From positions 15,911,307 through 15,975,306 of the forward strand of contig CM072151.1 of the NCBI GenBank assembly GCA_036850595.1: DNA of 64,000 nucleotides. The letters are read 5' to 3'. The position numbers were made by a program, and so were the translations under genes. The stretch is from Rhyacichthys aspro (taxonomy: Eukaryota; Chordata; Actinopteri; Gobiiformes; Rhyacichthyidae). Each line of letters starts with the position of its first letter. Position 1 is the stretch's first letter. Positions 13,940 to 24,617 of the stretch are shown here, in pieces. Below the pieces are notes generated by a model. That model had not been told where the DNA came from. It ran no database searches and saw nothing but the letters and a program-made list of their open reading frames with translations.

Positions 13940-14223
13940 TTTCTCAAAGTCAGTGCGCCTCCACGGTGCGCTCACGACCCCACAGCGCCCCCTGGTGGCC
14001 GGGCAGCGCACCTACAGCAGGAGGAAGTGTTTCGGAAGTGAGCGCAGGCCAGAGACGAGTCGGAGGAAAGGGCGGAGGAAAGAGGAGGCAGCCGAGTGGC
14101 TTGTAAACTGACGAACCATTGTGTCTATCGGTAGTTAGACCAATTTACAATAATATTCGCATCCCACAAGCGGACCGAAACTTGTAGGCGTCTTTGAACT
14201 GCTTTGACGGAACACCACACAAG
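13940..14223 (+). promoter_or_regulatory. fam20b: fam20b promoter and untranslated exon 1
   Basis: A locally GC-rich, CpG-containing block in AT-rich surroundings, with no TATA box. It ends at a perfect donor (AAG|GTAAGT at 14223/14224) that can splice to the 5' UTR exon starting at 15256. The exact transcription start is not determined. Confidence 0.5.
13984..14000 (-). promoter_or_regulatory. CTCF-type motif at the fam20b promoter
   Basis: AGCGCCCCCTGGTGGCC, the reverse complement of the vertebrate CTCF core CCACCAGGGGGCGCT. It lies about 225 bp upstream of the first fam20b splice donor, between two co-directional genes. The motif match is seen directly; occupancy is inferred. Confidence 0.6.
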
Positions 14224-15255
14224 GTAAGTCAGTAGCCTGTCAGTAAACACAACAGACGACATACAGTAGCTAGCTGCTGCTTTAAGTTAGCTAACATGCA
14301 AGGTGTACAGCGTTTTTCCTCAACAACTATTACAGTCTACAGTGATCTGACAGTGCTTTTACAGTAATGCCTATCTTAAAATGCAAACGGCACAGCAACA
14401 GAGAAGGTTTCCGTTGCGTAAAATTAGCATGTCTTTTATTGATGTTTGGCGTTTTGTGCAGTTATTCCACTCAGTCGTTTTTCACACCGGTGTTTAAAAA
14501 AATACCCAAACGCATGATGAAAGACTGATTGTGTGTTCATGCCTGCGTGGCTAGGCAGCTCTTGGTTGAACTGTTTCTACTTTGTTGATCGTTATTTGCG
14601 TTTTTGATGGCATTTTTACGCTCAGGGTTTGGTTTGGTTTGGTTTGGTTACGCGGAGCTTCCAGCTAAACGCCAACAGTAGGAGAGTGTTGGGGTTTACT
14701 GTGGGCTGTGAACGTGGCAGTTGTCATTAATTACGCCCGAGCACTACATGGAAAGATGACACTTAACTTAATTCAACTTTGGAAAGGACCATTTATTCAT
14801 TGCTGGAATGCTATACGACTTGGAAATGTTCTTTCAAGGGTTAGGATGAAGGCACTGGTTTGTTATGGGACCCCAGCCTTATGTGACCCCTATGCACCAC
14901 CGCAGCAAACACCTCTGTTAGTGTCATCCCATTATCTGTACAAAATACCTTAATAATGTGTGGGTCTAAATAGTTTTCTCCTTTTAATTTGGTCTTTGGA
15001 GAACCATGGCTCTGTTTAATTTCATTTGCAATAAGATGAGATTTTTGGGACACTCTTTTCATCCTCATACCTGTGGCCACATTCTGTCTGAAACTGCTGC
15101 CATCATGTAAAAGTAGTGTCATATCAACACTGTTAATATTATTAAATGGCATCTTTGGTGTTTAAACTGCCACAGATTTGTGTAGAGTTATAGTTGAACG
15201 TTCACACACCCACCTTTACTGCACTTTTCATCTGTTTGCTGTTTCTGTGCTGTAG
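14224..15255 (+). other. fam20b: fam20b 5' UTR intron
   Basis: Inferred intron from the donor at 14224 to the acceptor TGCTGTAG ending at 15255. It contains four TTTGG units near 14627-14648. The ORFs inside (14708-14953 +, 14841-15152 -) carry no recognisable family. Nothing else is visible. Confidence 0.45.
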
Positions 15256-15614
15256 ACGGGCCTCATCTGTGCTGCAGTACTGGGTCACTGTCTGCCCTGA
15301 GGGGAAACGAGCAATAGAGGAAGCGAATCAATCTGCTTTCTGACCTGCAAATTATTGACGGTACATTTTTCATCTCTGTCCCTCTCCGCCCTCCGACTGT
15401 ACTTCTCTTATTTCCCTGCTTTTGTTTGTTCTTCCTGCTATTTCCTGTTGGCTCAGGCTCATTCAGAGAAAGGCAGTGTGGCCGTCCGACGGAGAGGGTG
15501 GGACGGCGCCGGGCAGCAGGGAATTGCAGAGGCCATGACTCAAGGGTGAGGGGTAATCACTGCGGGGGACACACACAGCTTCGGGTGAAGGGGTCGAGGC
15601 CGCTCGGCGTGGAG
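15256..15614 (+). other. fam20b: fam20b 5' UTR, second exon
   Basis: The acceptor at 15251-15255 is followed by UTR running directly into the fam20b ATG at 15615. An upstream ATG at 15535 opens a frame that stops quickly (ATG ACT CAA GGG TGA), so it is a very short upstream ORF that could modulate translation. Confidence 0.45.
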
Positions 15615-18600
15615 ATGAAGCTCAAACAGCGCATGGTGGTGCTGTGTGCCGTGCTGCTCCTCCTGGGCCTGGCCAAGATCTTCCTGCTGGATGGAGGCGA
15701 AGGTTCTGCAGCCAGCCGCCGAGATCTCCGAGCGTTTCGCAAGGTGAGGCGTTTAGTGCCTCCACAACAAGTGTTTACAAAGACCACACAATGTAAATTG
15801 TCGCATAATTTATAGTTTAGTTTATTTTTTAGTTACTGATACATATTTTTTAATAAAAATGACATCCCAGCTATTATAAATCATAATCAAAGTAAACTTT
15901 TTTAATTTAATTTGAGCCAAGCCTAAAAATCTATTCAGAATGATTTTTTGGAGATGTTGTAAGGTTTTGTGTTATTTTATCAGATGGAAGCTGGTCTTTC
16001 TCTGTCACGGGGCGCTCGTCTCACGCACACCCTTCAGTCGCCATGGGAGATAGCAAGCCAATGGGTGGGCCCCAGAGAGGTGTACCCGGAGGAGACCCCT
16101 GAGCTGGCTGCTGTGCTCACAGCTCTCAGCACTGCCAGGATAGAACGGGCCGATGTGGGCTACAAGGGAACGCAGCTCAAAGCGCTGCTGGTCTTAGACG
16201 GGGGACAGAAAGTTGTCTTTAAACCCAAGAGGTCAGACCTGATTTTAAACGGAACAGCTCGTTGATGTTAAAATTAAAGGTGGAAACACTTGTTTTTCCT
16301 GTTTGAAATGATTATGATGTTGCCTTGTATCCTCAGGTACAATAGAGACTATGTGGTTGAAGGGGAGCCGTACGCAGGCTATGACAGACATAATGCAGAG
16401 GTGGCAGCTTTTCACCTGGACAGGTATGTAGACATTTGTTATAGCTCTTTTATGGCATCCCGTGGTAGTGACTTATCAAACTGTAATAATATGACTTATA
16501 GAATCCTGGGCTTTAGAAGAGCTCCTTTAGTGGTGGGACGCTATGTCAACCTTCGCACAGAGATCAAACCTGTGGCTACAGACCAGCTGCTGAGCACCTT
16601 CCTGATGCAAGGTCAGTATCCAGTCTTTAATATGACTTTGCATAAATCAAGGTAAGAGTGCCCTGTTACTGTGTGCAGTATCCCCCATCTGTCCACTGTC
16701 ACTTTCTTTTTATGATCATACTGAGTGACATTTAGTTGTATACTCTGGCTGTAATTGTTTGATGAAGGTATGGTTGTGAGATAGACTTGTTTTGCAGAGG
16801 ATCACACAGCCACATTTCCCTGATAAAGCAAACAGGATGTTTGAAATACAGTAGGAAGATGCTGTCTGTATTATGGGCAATTTAGAGGCTTTTTATCCTC
16901 TTCTTTCTTCTGTGTGGCTTTTATTATTCCCCTTTCAATGGCGCATGTATTATTATAAAACATTTAAGTCTTGCATTTAATTTCCTACTTTTTCTCACTT
17001 CAGACCGTCATTTTGCATGAGTCGTAAATGTCATACTTTTCTAAATGGCAGGTTTATTAAAGCGGCTGCTTCCTGCCATTAGTGATCTTGTTCATTTGAC
17101 TCATTCCTATAACAGACTTTCAAATCCTGGTTGCCTGCTTGGGGACAGAATCAGAAGTAGTTTCAGACAGTGGCAAATGCAATACAGCTTAACTAATGCA
17201 TCATCATGTTTCCAGCACAAGGGCTCAATAAATAAACACTTCAAAGAGTTTCAGCCAAAACACGTTTCATACTTTGCATTTAGCTGTGCATATTTTTGAT
17301 TTTGAAGTACTCAGAAACAGTTTGAAGTGAAAATGAATAGAATTCTTATGTGTCATTTACAGTGCTGAAACCTGACAATAGCGCAAATAGAAAGAGTATT
17401 CATATGTAGATGTGTTTCACATGTAGTATAGTAACCGCACAAAAACGTGGACTGTTTTTTAAAGAAAGAAACCTACCCAGACTGCTAATTATACAGCTCA
17501 CAAATCTCAAGTGTAAACAAACAATCAATCGATCAAGTGGAACACACAAAAGCATCCACTCTATGGATTATTATAGACGTATAGTAAGTATGTGTCCTGT
17601 GTTTGGAGATGTGTATCAACAAATACAGATGTCTTTTTTATTTGTGCGTGTGCCTGTTTCATATCTATTCATTAAAAAGCCTCTCACCCTTTAGGGTCAA
17701 GAGGATGAAAGTTAAGATGTTTTTTCTGTCTGCAGGTAATAATACTTGCTTCTATGGTAAGTGCTATTATTGTCGGGAGAGCGAGCCAGCATGTGCTGAG
17801 GGGGAAATAATGGAAGGGTCCTTAACCCTGTGGCTGCCGGACGTCTGGCCTCTGCAGAAGCACAGACACCCCTGGGGTCGCACATACAGGGAGGGCAAAC
17901 TGGCCAGGTGGGTCCTGCTGCATGTGAGAGAATGAGCTCGGTGTAATGACAGTGTGGAAGTAGGGAATGTCACTGCACAACTGAAGCAGTCAGGGCTGTT
18001 TTGTAAAATGTAATGTAAAAATGTTTAAGTGGTGTAAAAGGCTGCATTTAGGGACGCCTCAGTCTATCACCTGGTGAGCACTCAAGCGTCCCGGGTTCAT
18101 TTCCAGCTTAGCAGTATTCAAATTCACATCTAATTTTATTGAATGTTTTTAACCCTTGACCTTTATGATCTTAACATATATGTTGGGTGTATTATTTTTA
18201 CATTTTCTATGTAAATTGTAATTTGATATTTACCTAAAACTTTCTTTGTCATTAAATTGAACATTTCAGTTTAACTAAAAACTAAACTTGTTTGGCTTTA
18301 GAGTGACAGTAATTACACATAAAGTAAATGAAATGTTTCCTTAAAGGAGCACTTTGTAATTAAAAGAATTCTAAAATATTTCCACCTTTCAACACCAGAG
18401 TGCAGTGTTTGCAGGGCAGTTTTCTACATCACCACCAGGGGCACTGTTAAAAAAAAGTTAACATTATGAACATTAGGGGACAGTATTACAAGAAAATGTC
18501 CCCAGTACACTCCTTAGTTCCAGGGAGCTTCTTGAAAACTGTCTGGATCTGAAGGATGTAAGATACTTCAGTGAAATTACAAAATACTTGTTTTTGGCAA

Positions 18601-21600
18601 CATCTATAATGTATTCAAATTACCTTTTTGAAACATTTCTTGAAGCTAAATTTGAACAAATTTTGAGTTTTAAATCGTGAATTTTGATAGTAGCTGAATA
18701 TACTGTAAATATGGCCAAAGGTGCGTCTGAGAAAGTCCAGCAGTAGAGTCCACAGGTTCAGGACAGACAGGTGGGGGAGGGGTGGGGCTGAGGGACACAG
18801 CCAAGTTCAATCAGTGCTAATGATCAGCCTTAGAGAGAGACTGTAGTGAGAACCAGTGCACTTCAGCCTCTGAGACCTGGACCGTTTACCTCAGTTAAAA
18901 TAGACCTGAGTAACCTAAACTTTTACAGATAATTAGACAACCACCATTTCCTCTGAAGTACCCTGCTGAAATACTTTCTTCTGAGTTATTTATGTAAATT
19001 CCCCAGAGCAGGGACAGCTGAAGTATTACCAGGTTACACTTTGTGGTTTGAATACTCTGTTCAAATGAGGCAGAGAGGTGGAGCACAGAGGAATGGGGTG
19101 ATAAAGGGTGAAAACATTCATTTCATTTTCAACACACACACCTGCTTGTACCTGCTGTATGTGTAGAGTCAGTGGTCCATCAGTGGATCCAATAAGAGAA
19201 TCTGCTCACAGTCCTCTTGTTGCTGGAGCAGACTGAAGCCTGAAATATGAACAAGACACACACACACCACAATGATTACGTCAATAATAACCTTTGTCAT
19301 TATTACACAGAAGATAACCGTTTTGTGTAAATACGTGAATAGCTGTGGTACAGCAGCTCTCACTCTGTTTTGCATTGCTTGTATGTACAAAATATTACAG
19401 TAGTGCACTAATACGGTGCTAATACACAGTTACACAATAATACAGTCATGAGCGGCTACAGTGTGACAGTGTTTCACCTACAGATAAACACATAACTCTT
19501 GTAGCTTCTTATTTTATCATACACAGGCCAAAACAATCACTGAGGTTTATGGCACAAAACTCACATATGTTCATGAAAAAATGGTCTCAATCGTGTGCCA
19601 GACCGTACCGTGGGTAAATAACATTAGCCTATACTATAAGCATAGACTAGGGATTCACAGTAGAAAATCAGAGCCTGCAGCACTTGCCTGTAGCTGAGAG
19701 TCCCGTGTCTTTTCTTGGTCCTGGGGTTTTCTCTGGAGAACACCATGGGTCCAGCGCTGACTTTCATTTAGTACTTCATTTTTAATTCCTCCTCTATAAA
19801 ACGGTGTCTGCTCTTGCTGTGTTTACACAGTCTCTCCACTCTCTGTAACTGTAGTAGATACTCTTCCGGGGGAGGGGCAGCTTACCTGTCCCAGAGATGG
19901 ACATACCCCTAATTGGTCCGCGGGCTTTTACGGACGTTAAAAAATACTTTTTTATGATCAAATCTCTTAAATAAGAAGTGTCTATGCACTTGGCATACTG
20001 CCAAGAGAGTTATTTTTGAAAAATGTAAAGATATTTTGTGAATTTTTTTGAGTATCTTAATTTTTAAGAATTTGCTAAATTTTACAAAATGCTCCTTTAA
20101 ACTTATCAGTGGCCCAAGACTCTGACATTTAATGTGAGCTCTGAAGATTTTGTGCAAAAGTAGGTACAATTTACTGCAAAAGAATACAATACAATCCTCA
20201 GTGCTCTCTGGTTTCGACTCCTACACAGTTTGTGCTAGATTATAGAGTTTGTTTTTGGGGCATTCGAGGCACCCTCCGAGAGTATTTTTTGATCAGGGCA
20301 AATCCTACTCAGAGTGTTCATTAAATATTCATTCAGAGAGGACTGAGTGCCTGCTGAGTCAAAGCTCAATATGTGCTGTGTAACTGCAAACCCCTGTGCA
20401 GCTCAGCAGGATGGAGGCTGGAGGCTGCCTGCTGTGGCCTTCTAATACATCACATTATCATTCAATGCAAACATTTGGGATTTTTATATGACATAAAGTC
20501 AGTACACACAGCTTTTCTCTCTTTTTTTTTTTTTTAAACAGAAAATAACTTTTTCTCTCTGTTTTTGAAATGTATATGCGTACAGGTGGGAGTATGACGA
20601 GAGCTACTGTGATGCAGTGAAGAAAATGCCTCCGTATGACGCAGGCCCGAGGCTACTAGATGTGATCGACACAGCCATATTTGATTATCTCATTGGAAAC
20701 GCTGACCGCCATCACTACGAGAGTTTCCAGGACGACGGAGGGGCCAGCATGCTCATCCTGCTCGATAACGCCAAGAGGTTGAGCTTTTAATATCAGGATC
20801 ATCTCATTATTTATTCATTATTTATCTTTATTAGTCTTTTAATGTCATAACCTGATTTTAGACCAAACACAGACTTAGCCTTTATTCCTATGCCCTAGCA
20901 TTTAAAACTTACTTATTATTTATCAAGTCTTGTGTTTTGTTTTTTAGCTTTCTATTTACATTTTTCTAATGCTTTTAGGATTGTGCTATTACCAGCTTTT
21001 TATCACCATTGAAGGTACTTTATAGCTTACTCAGAGTGAAACTCATTCAAAGTGTAAAGTTTGTTTTACTTTAGAAGCAAGTCAAGTCAAAGCAAAGCGT
21101 GGAAAGTTTTCGAAAGTCATAATTTTTAAAACTTCACATACACAGTTGTAACCATGACACCGTATAATGGCATCCCAGGCATCTGTGTGGGATCTTTGTG
21201 AGCAGATAGTTAAAGATTATCAGAATAGTTGGCTTCAGATGTTTGGGAGAGAACTCATCACTGCCATTATCTTTGCTGTTTTACCTCAGCTATCGTTAAA
21301 CACATCAGAACACAGGAAAAGGCTTTTAAATAACAAATAGAATCTATGCTTGAGGAAATTATTAGAGGAGCTCTTCCTTCTGGGTCAGTCGACTCTGCTG
21401 AGTGGAGTTTTATTAGAGACGCAGTGCATTTGAAGTTGGTGTGCTTTGTAGTTTGTGTGACGCCCTGGCAGCAGAGTGTGGCTAATGCATTTTGATGGCC
21501 TCTCTGAACCGCAGTGCAGACAACCTTTAGTTTCCCTACTTAAGTCTATAGTTGTAATTTATGGTTTTTTTTCTGCCCGCAGCTTTGGGAACGCAGCTCT

Positions 21601-21946
21601 AGACGAGAGGAGCATCCTTGCGCCGCTCTACCAGTGTTGCATGTGAGTATCCACCTCAAAACGCTGAACTAACGTGATCATAAACACGCGATTATGTCGG
21701 CCTTTGTGTCTCAGGATTCGAGTCTCCACATGGAACAGACTCAACCTTCTGAGGAACGGAGTTTTGAGCTCGGCGATGCGTCAGGCCCTGGCATTCGACC
21801 CCATACACCCGGTCCTGGCCGAGCCCCACCTGGCAGCCCTGGACAGGCGTCTGTCTGGGATCATAGCCACCGTCAAGCAATGTATGGAAGCACAAGGCCC
21901 AGACAACACACTAATAGAAGACCGAATGAACCTCCCTCATCCATAA
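15615..21946 (+). CDS. fam20b: FAM20B glycosaminoglycan xylosylkinase
   Basis: Eight coding exons: 15615-15743, 15984-16231, 16337-16423, 16502-16611, 17736-17907, 20586-20777, 21583-21642, 21715-21946. They total 1230 nt, giving 409 aa, the length of human FAM20B. Domain order: short cytosolic tail, signal-anchor helix (about residues 8-25, VVLCAVLLLLGLAKIFLL), then the luminal Fam20 kinase fold. Diagnostic motifs are VGYKGTQLKALL, VVFKPKR (nucleotide-binding Lys), EGEPYAGYDRHNAEVAAF, the Cys-rich NNTCFYGKCYYC, GNADRHHYESF with the catalytic Asp at 289, and LLDNAKSFG with the metal-binding Asp at 309. The enzyme phosphorylates xylose in the proteoglycan linkage tetrasaccharide in the Golgi, which permits glycosaminoglycan chain extension. 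The ATG is chosen because MKLKQR matches the family N-terminus. All catalytic residues are intact. The ralgps2-fam20b pairing matches human 1q25. Confidence 0.97.
16612..17735 (+). other. fam20b: fam20b intron with nothing recognised
   Basis: Lies between the exons ending at 16611 and starting at 17736. It is AT-rich. Small ORFs at 17045-17299 and 17410-17694 have no family signature. The fam20b intron at 20778-21582 is likewise featureless. Confidence 0.7.
18341..20100. mobile_element. TTAA-flanked inverted-repeat element, non-coding, in a fam20b intron
   Basis: The left end TTAAAGGAGCACTTTGTAAT (from 18341) is matched by the reverse complement of the right end, TTAAAGGAGCATTTTGTAAA (ending 20100). 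The two agree at 18 of 20 positions, with TTAA outermost on both sides. That is the pattern of TTAA-targeting DNA transposons (piggyBac or Kolobok type) in a non-autonomous form. The 1.76-kb interior has no transposase-like frame. It includes a CTCF-like ACCACCAGGGGCACTG at 18431-18446. The remaining intron sequence on either side shows nothing notable. Confidence 0.6.
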
Positions 21947-24208
21947 AAGCAACGAAAACTGCTAAATGAGAAAAAGCAGGGTTTGTGCCTGTGTCTGGAC
22001 AAGATATGAGAGATGTTCTGACCAAATGAATTATGATGAAAAGCCAAGAGGTAAAAGGATGGACAGGGTGGAGTATGAACTATTACTTCCTCTTGTGTAA
22101 TCTGTGTTTTTTACAAGACACACTGGAGTGACTGGCTTTAGTTCAGTGTGTACAGACTTTCTCTCAAGAGCGCACTAAAAGACAAGATCTGCTGTACTTA
22201 TGAGAACTCTACTACTGGTTCTGACAAATCTGAGAGATGCAGATGTTTCAGACTCTTAAAACACTATTGTTTTAATGTATTTAAGGTTGCCAAGTTGAAA
22301 AACGTGTAAAGGATGGATCGCAGCGGAAGTTCTGATACGACTCATTTTAAGTGACATTTTGACTTTAATTTAAAGGCAATTTTGAGCCACCTGACCCTGC
22401 CAGCTTGTAAATATTTAACTCAGTAGGAGCAGATGATAGAAGCTAAATGTGTGGATTATAATATTCAGTAAACATAAGGGTGATTGTGTGTATGGGAGTG
22501 TGTGTGTGTGTGTGTGAGGGTGCCATACTGTGCCGTACATGAGGAAAGCTACTGACACAACAGATATGACTCTGGGGGGGAAAAGCAGAAGTCACGTCTG
22601 CGAGTACAACTTCGAACATTAAAGTACAATCTGGTACAAAGTGTTTCTCGACAGATTCTGTTCTTCATATTTTTAACACTGAAAAGCAGAAGGCCAGTTG
22701 TACCAAGAGCGTTTGAAGAGCAGGGGCTTCTTACTTTGAGTTGTTTGCTTACATCAGCACTGAATTGGGATTTACCCTGATGAATGTACCCATTACCACA
22801 CATACGTTCTAATCACCACATTTTATCCCAGTTGAACATGGTTTGTGGTGTCAACTGACTGCTAATGTTCTAACTGCATCAAGCCACATGTGAAAGAAAG
22901 AGTGTGAACTTGTAACACTTCGACTGCGGACGAGTGATTTACATGAAAACAAAAGACATGTCCATGTAAGGGCTGATATAAACAACAACAAAGAAATCTT
23001 ACTGAAATCAAATGAACTTTAGTGTTTATGAAGTGACCTGTTTCCCATTTTTGGAAAGATCAGAGCAACTTTTTAATAGAAGAGTAGGCCTTGGCTGAAA
23101 GGTTAACATTTCAAAGTACTCAAAGTTGCCGTCGATTTTGTTTTTATATAATAGTCATCCTGTTTATACCTTTCGTTCAGGAAATTCTGGAAAACACTTA
23201 TTGCAGTGGATAAAAATCAAGACCTAGAGCTGAATGTGTGAATATTCCAGTAAATCCAGCTCTGCACAGCCATATGATTCATGTATGACATTTTTCCTTC
23301 TCAATATTAAACTGGTGAGAACTACAGACAAGTTACAGGATTGAGTTTTAAAGTTCTTTGTGGCGTACAGCTTCTTCCTTCTTTTATTGGACACAAAAAG
23401 GCTGAGACGTTGAATGTACAGCAGACACTTGAGTGAAGGGCTGCAGAGAACAGCTCTTAGAACGTCTAACATGAGCGTTAACAATATTTTAACACCGTAT
23501 TGGCCTGCCAGACCCACTGACCTTCTAAGCCCAGTGTAGCGGGTCTGTTATCCCACTCACTGAGCCCAACAAGACAGAAATGACTCATAAAGAAGTGAAT
23601 CTCTGTGTCACAAAGTTAATGTCATTCATTCCTGGAACTTAAACTTAGATCACAAAAGGCCAGACTAATTTTTGAAACGGAATAGAAACAGAATTAAAAT
23701 GGCAGGCCAGGCTAGACCCCCTTAAGTCCCCCAAAAAGGAGAATTAATAATCGAATCTAATTTATCAGAGTTTCACTGACTGTGGTCTTGGAGAGTGTGT
23801 GTCACTTCAGCAGCTCATTTTTTAGTTCAAATGGGGAAAATGGTAAATAGATTTGTGAAGTGCCACTAGAGATGAGATTTTTATTATAGAATTACTACAA
23901 GCAGCAGCAACTTCAAATAAACCGTAGGGAAAGTCCTCTGAATAAGTCCTACGTTTGCATATGGTGGAACGGTAATCCACTGCTTTTCTTCCTCTTCTTT
24001 TTGGTTTCTTCTTCCTCCTAAAGATAAGATTAAGATACGGTAAGATCAAATAAAATAAGATAAGATTAAATATTTATTTAGAAGCTTGGTGAATAAAACC
24101 CATATCATAATACATCCAGATACATTCTTCTTGACAAATAGTAATCTGATTTTTTATTATTAGATTATGATTTTATTCCATTATTTTACATTTTTATTTT
24201 TAATTTAT
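21947..24208 (+). other. fam20b 3' UTR and intergenic spacer
   Basis: Follows the fam20b stop. A TG microsatellite at 22499-22516 and a possible polyadenylation signal ATTAAA at 22618-22623 suggest a 3' UTR of about 0.7 kb. A further AATAAA lies at 23916-23921. Around 24016-24070 the sequence is a degenerate run of AAGATAAGATTAA words. No coding sequence is visible on either strand. Confidence 0.45.
22499..22516. repeat. TG dinucleotide microsatellite
   Basis: Nine TG units in the fam20b 3' region. Confidence 0.85.
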
Positions 24209-24380
24209 TTTTTAGCTAAACAATGCCTTTTCTAACAGTGACATATTGATATTTATTTATTTATTTTTGGCTAAAAGATGCCTGTTCTGACAGTGATATT
24301 CTCCCTTTATTTATTTATTTATTTATTTATTATTTTGTTTATTTATTTGTTTATTTTTCCTTCAGCTAAAAGTTGCCTGT
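24209..24380. repeat. Threefold degenerate duplication separated by TTTA runs
   Basis: Words of the form GCTAAA-ATGCCT-TTCT-ACAGTGA occur near 24214 and 24270, and a third, shorter copy (GCTAAAAGTTGCCTGTTC) lies near 24365. Each is separated by an ATTTATTTATTT-type microsatellite. The array lies directly upstream of the TNFSF4-like gene promoter. Confidence 0.6.
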
Positions 24381-24516
24381 TCAGTCCTCCCCTGAGCTCA
24401 GCTGTGTACTTTCACTCCACAGACACAGCACTGAACTCCATCACTCCTCTCAGTTGTGTAGGCCTGTTTGTGCTACAGCGCTCGCCACAAAGCACCCCCA
24501 CCCACTCATCCAACAT

Positions 24517-24524
24517 ATATTAAC
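24517..24524 (+). promoter_or_regulatory. TATA-like box of the TNFSF4-like gene
   Basis: TATATTAA about 100 bp upstream of the ATG. The identical octamer sits upstream of the next TNF-ligand gene at 30008-30015. The start site would be expected near 24547, giving a 5' UTR of about 70 nt if there is no upstream exon. Confidence 0.4.
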
Positions 24525-24617
24525 ACACGGGGTGTTTTCCTTCCAGTCATTGCCCTCCCTCGTCGGACCCACTTGTGCTCAAAAGCGCCGTGGAGCAGCA
24601 GCTGGGGGGCTCACACG

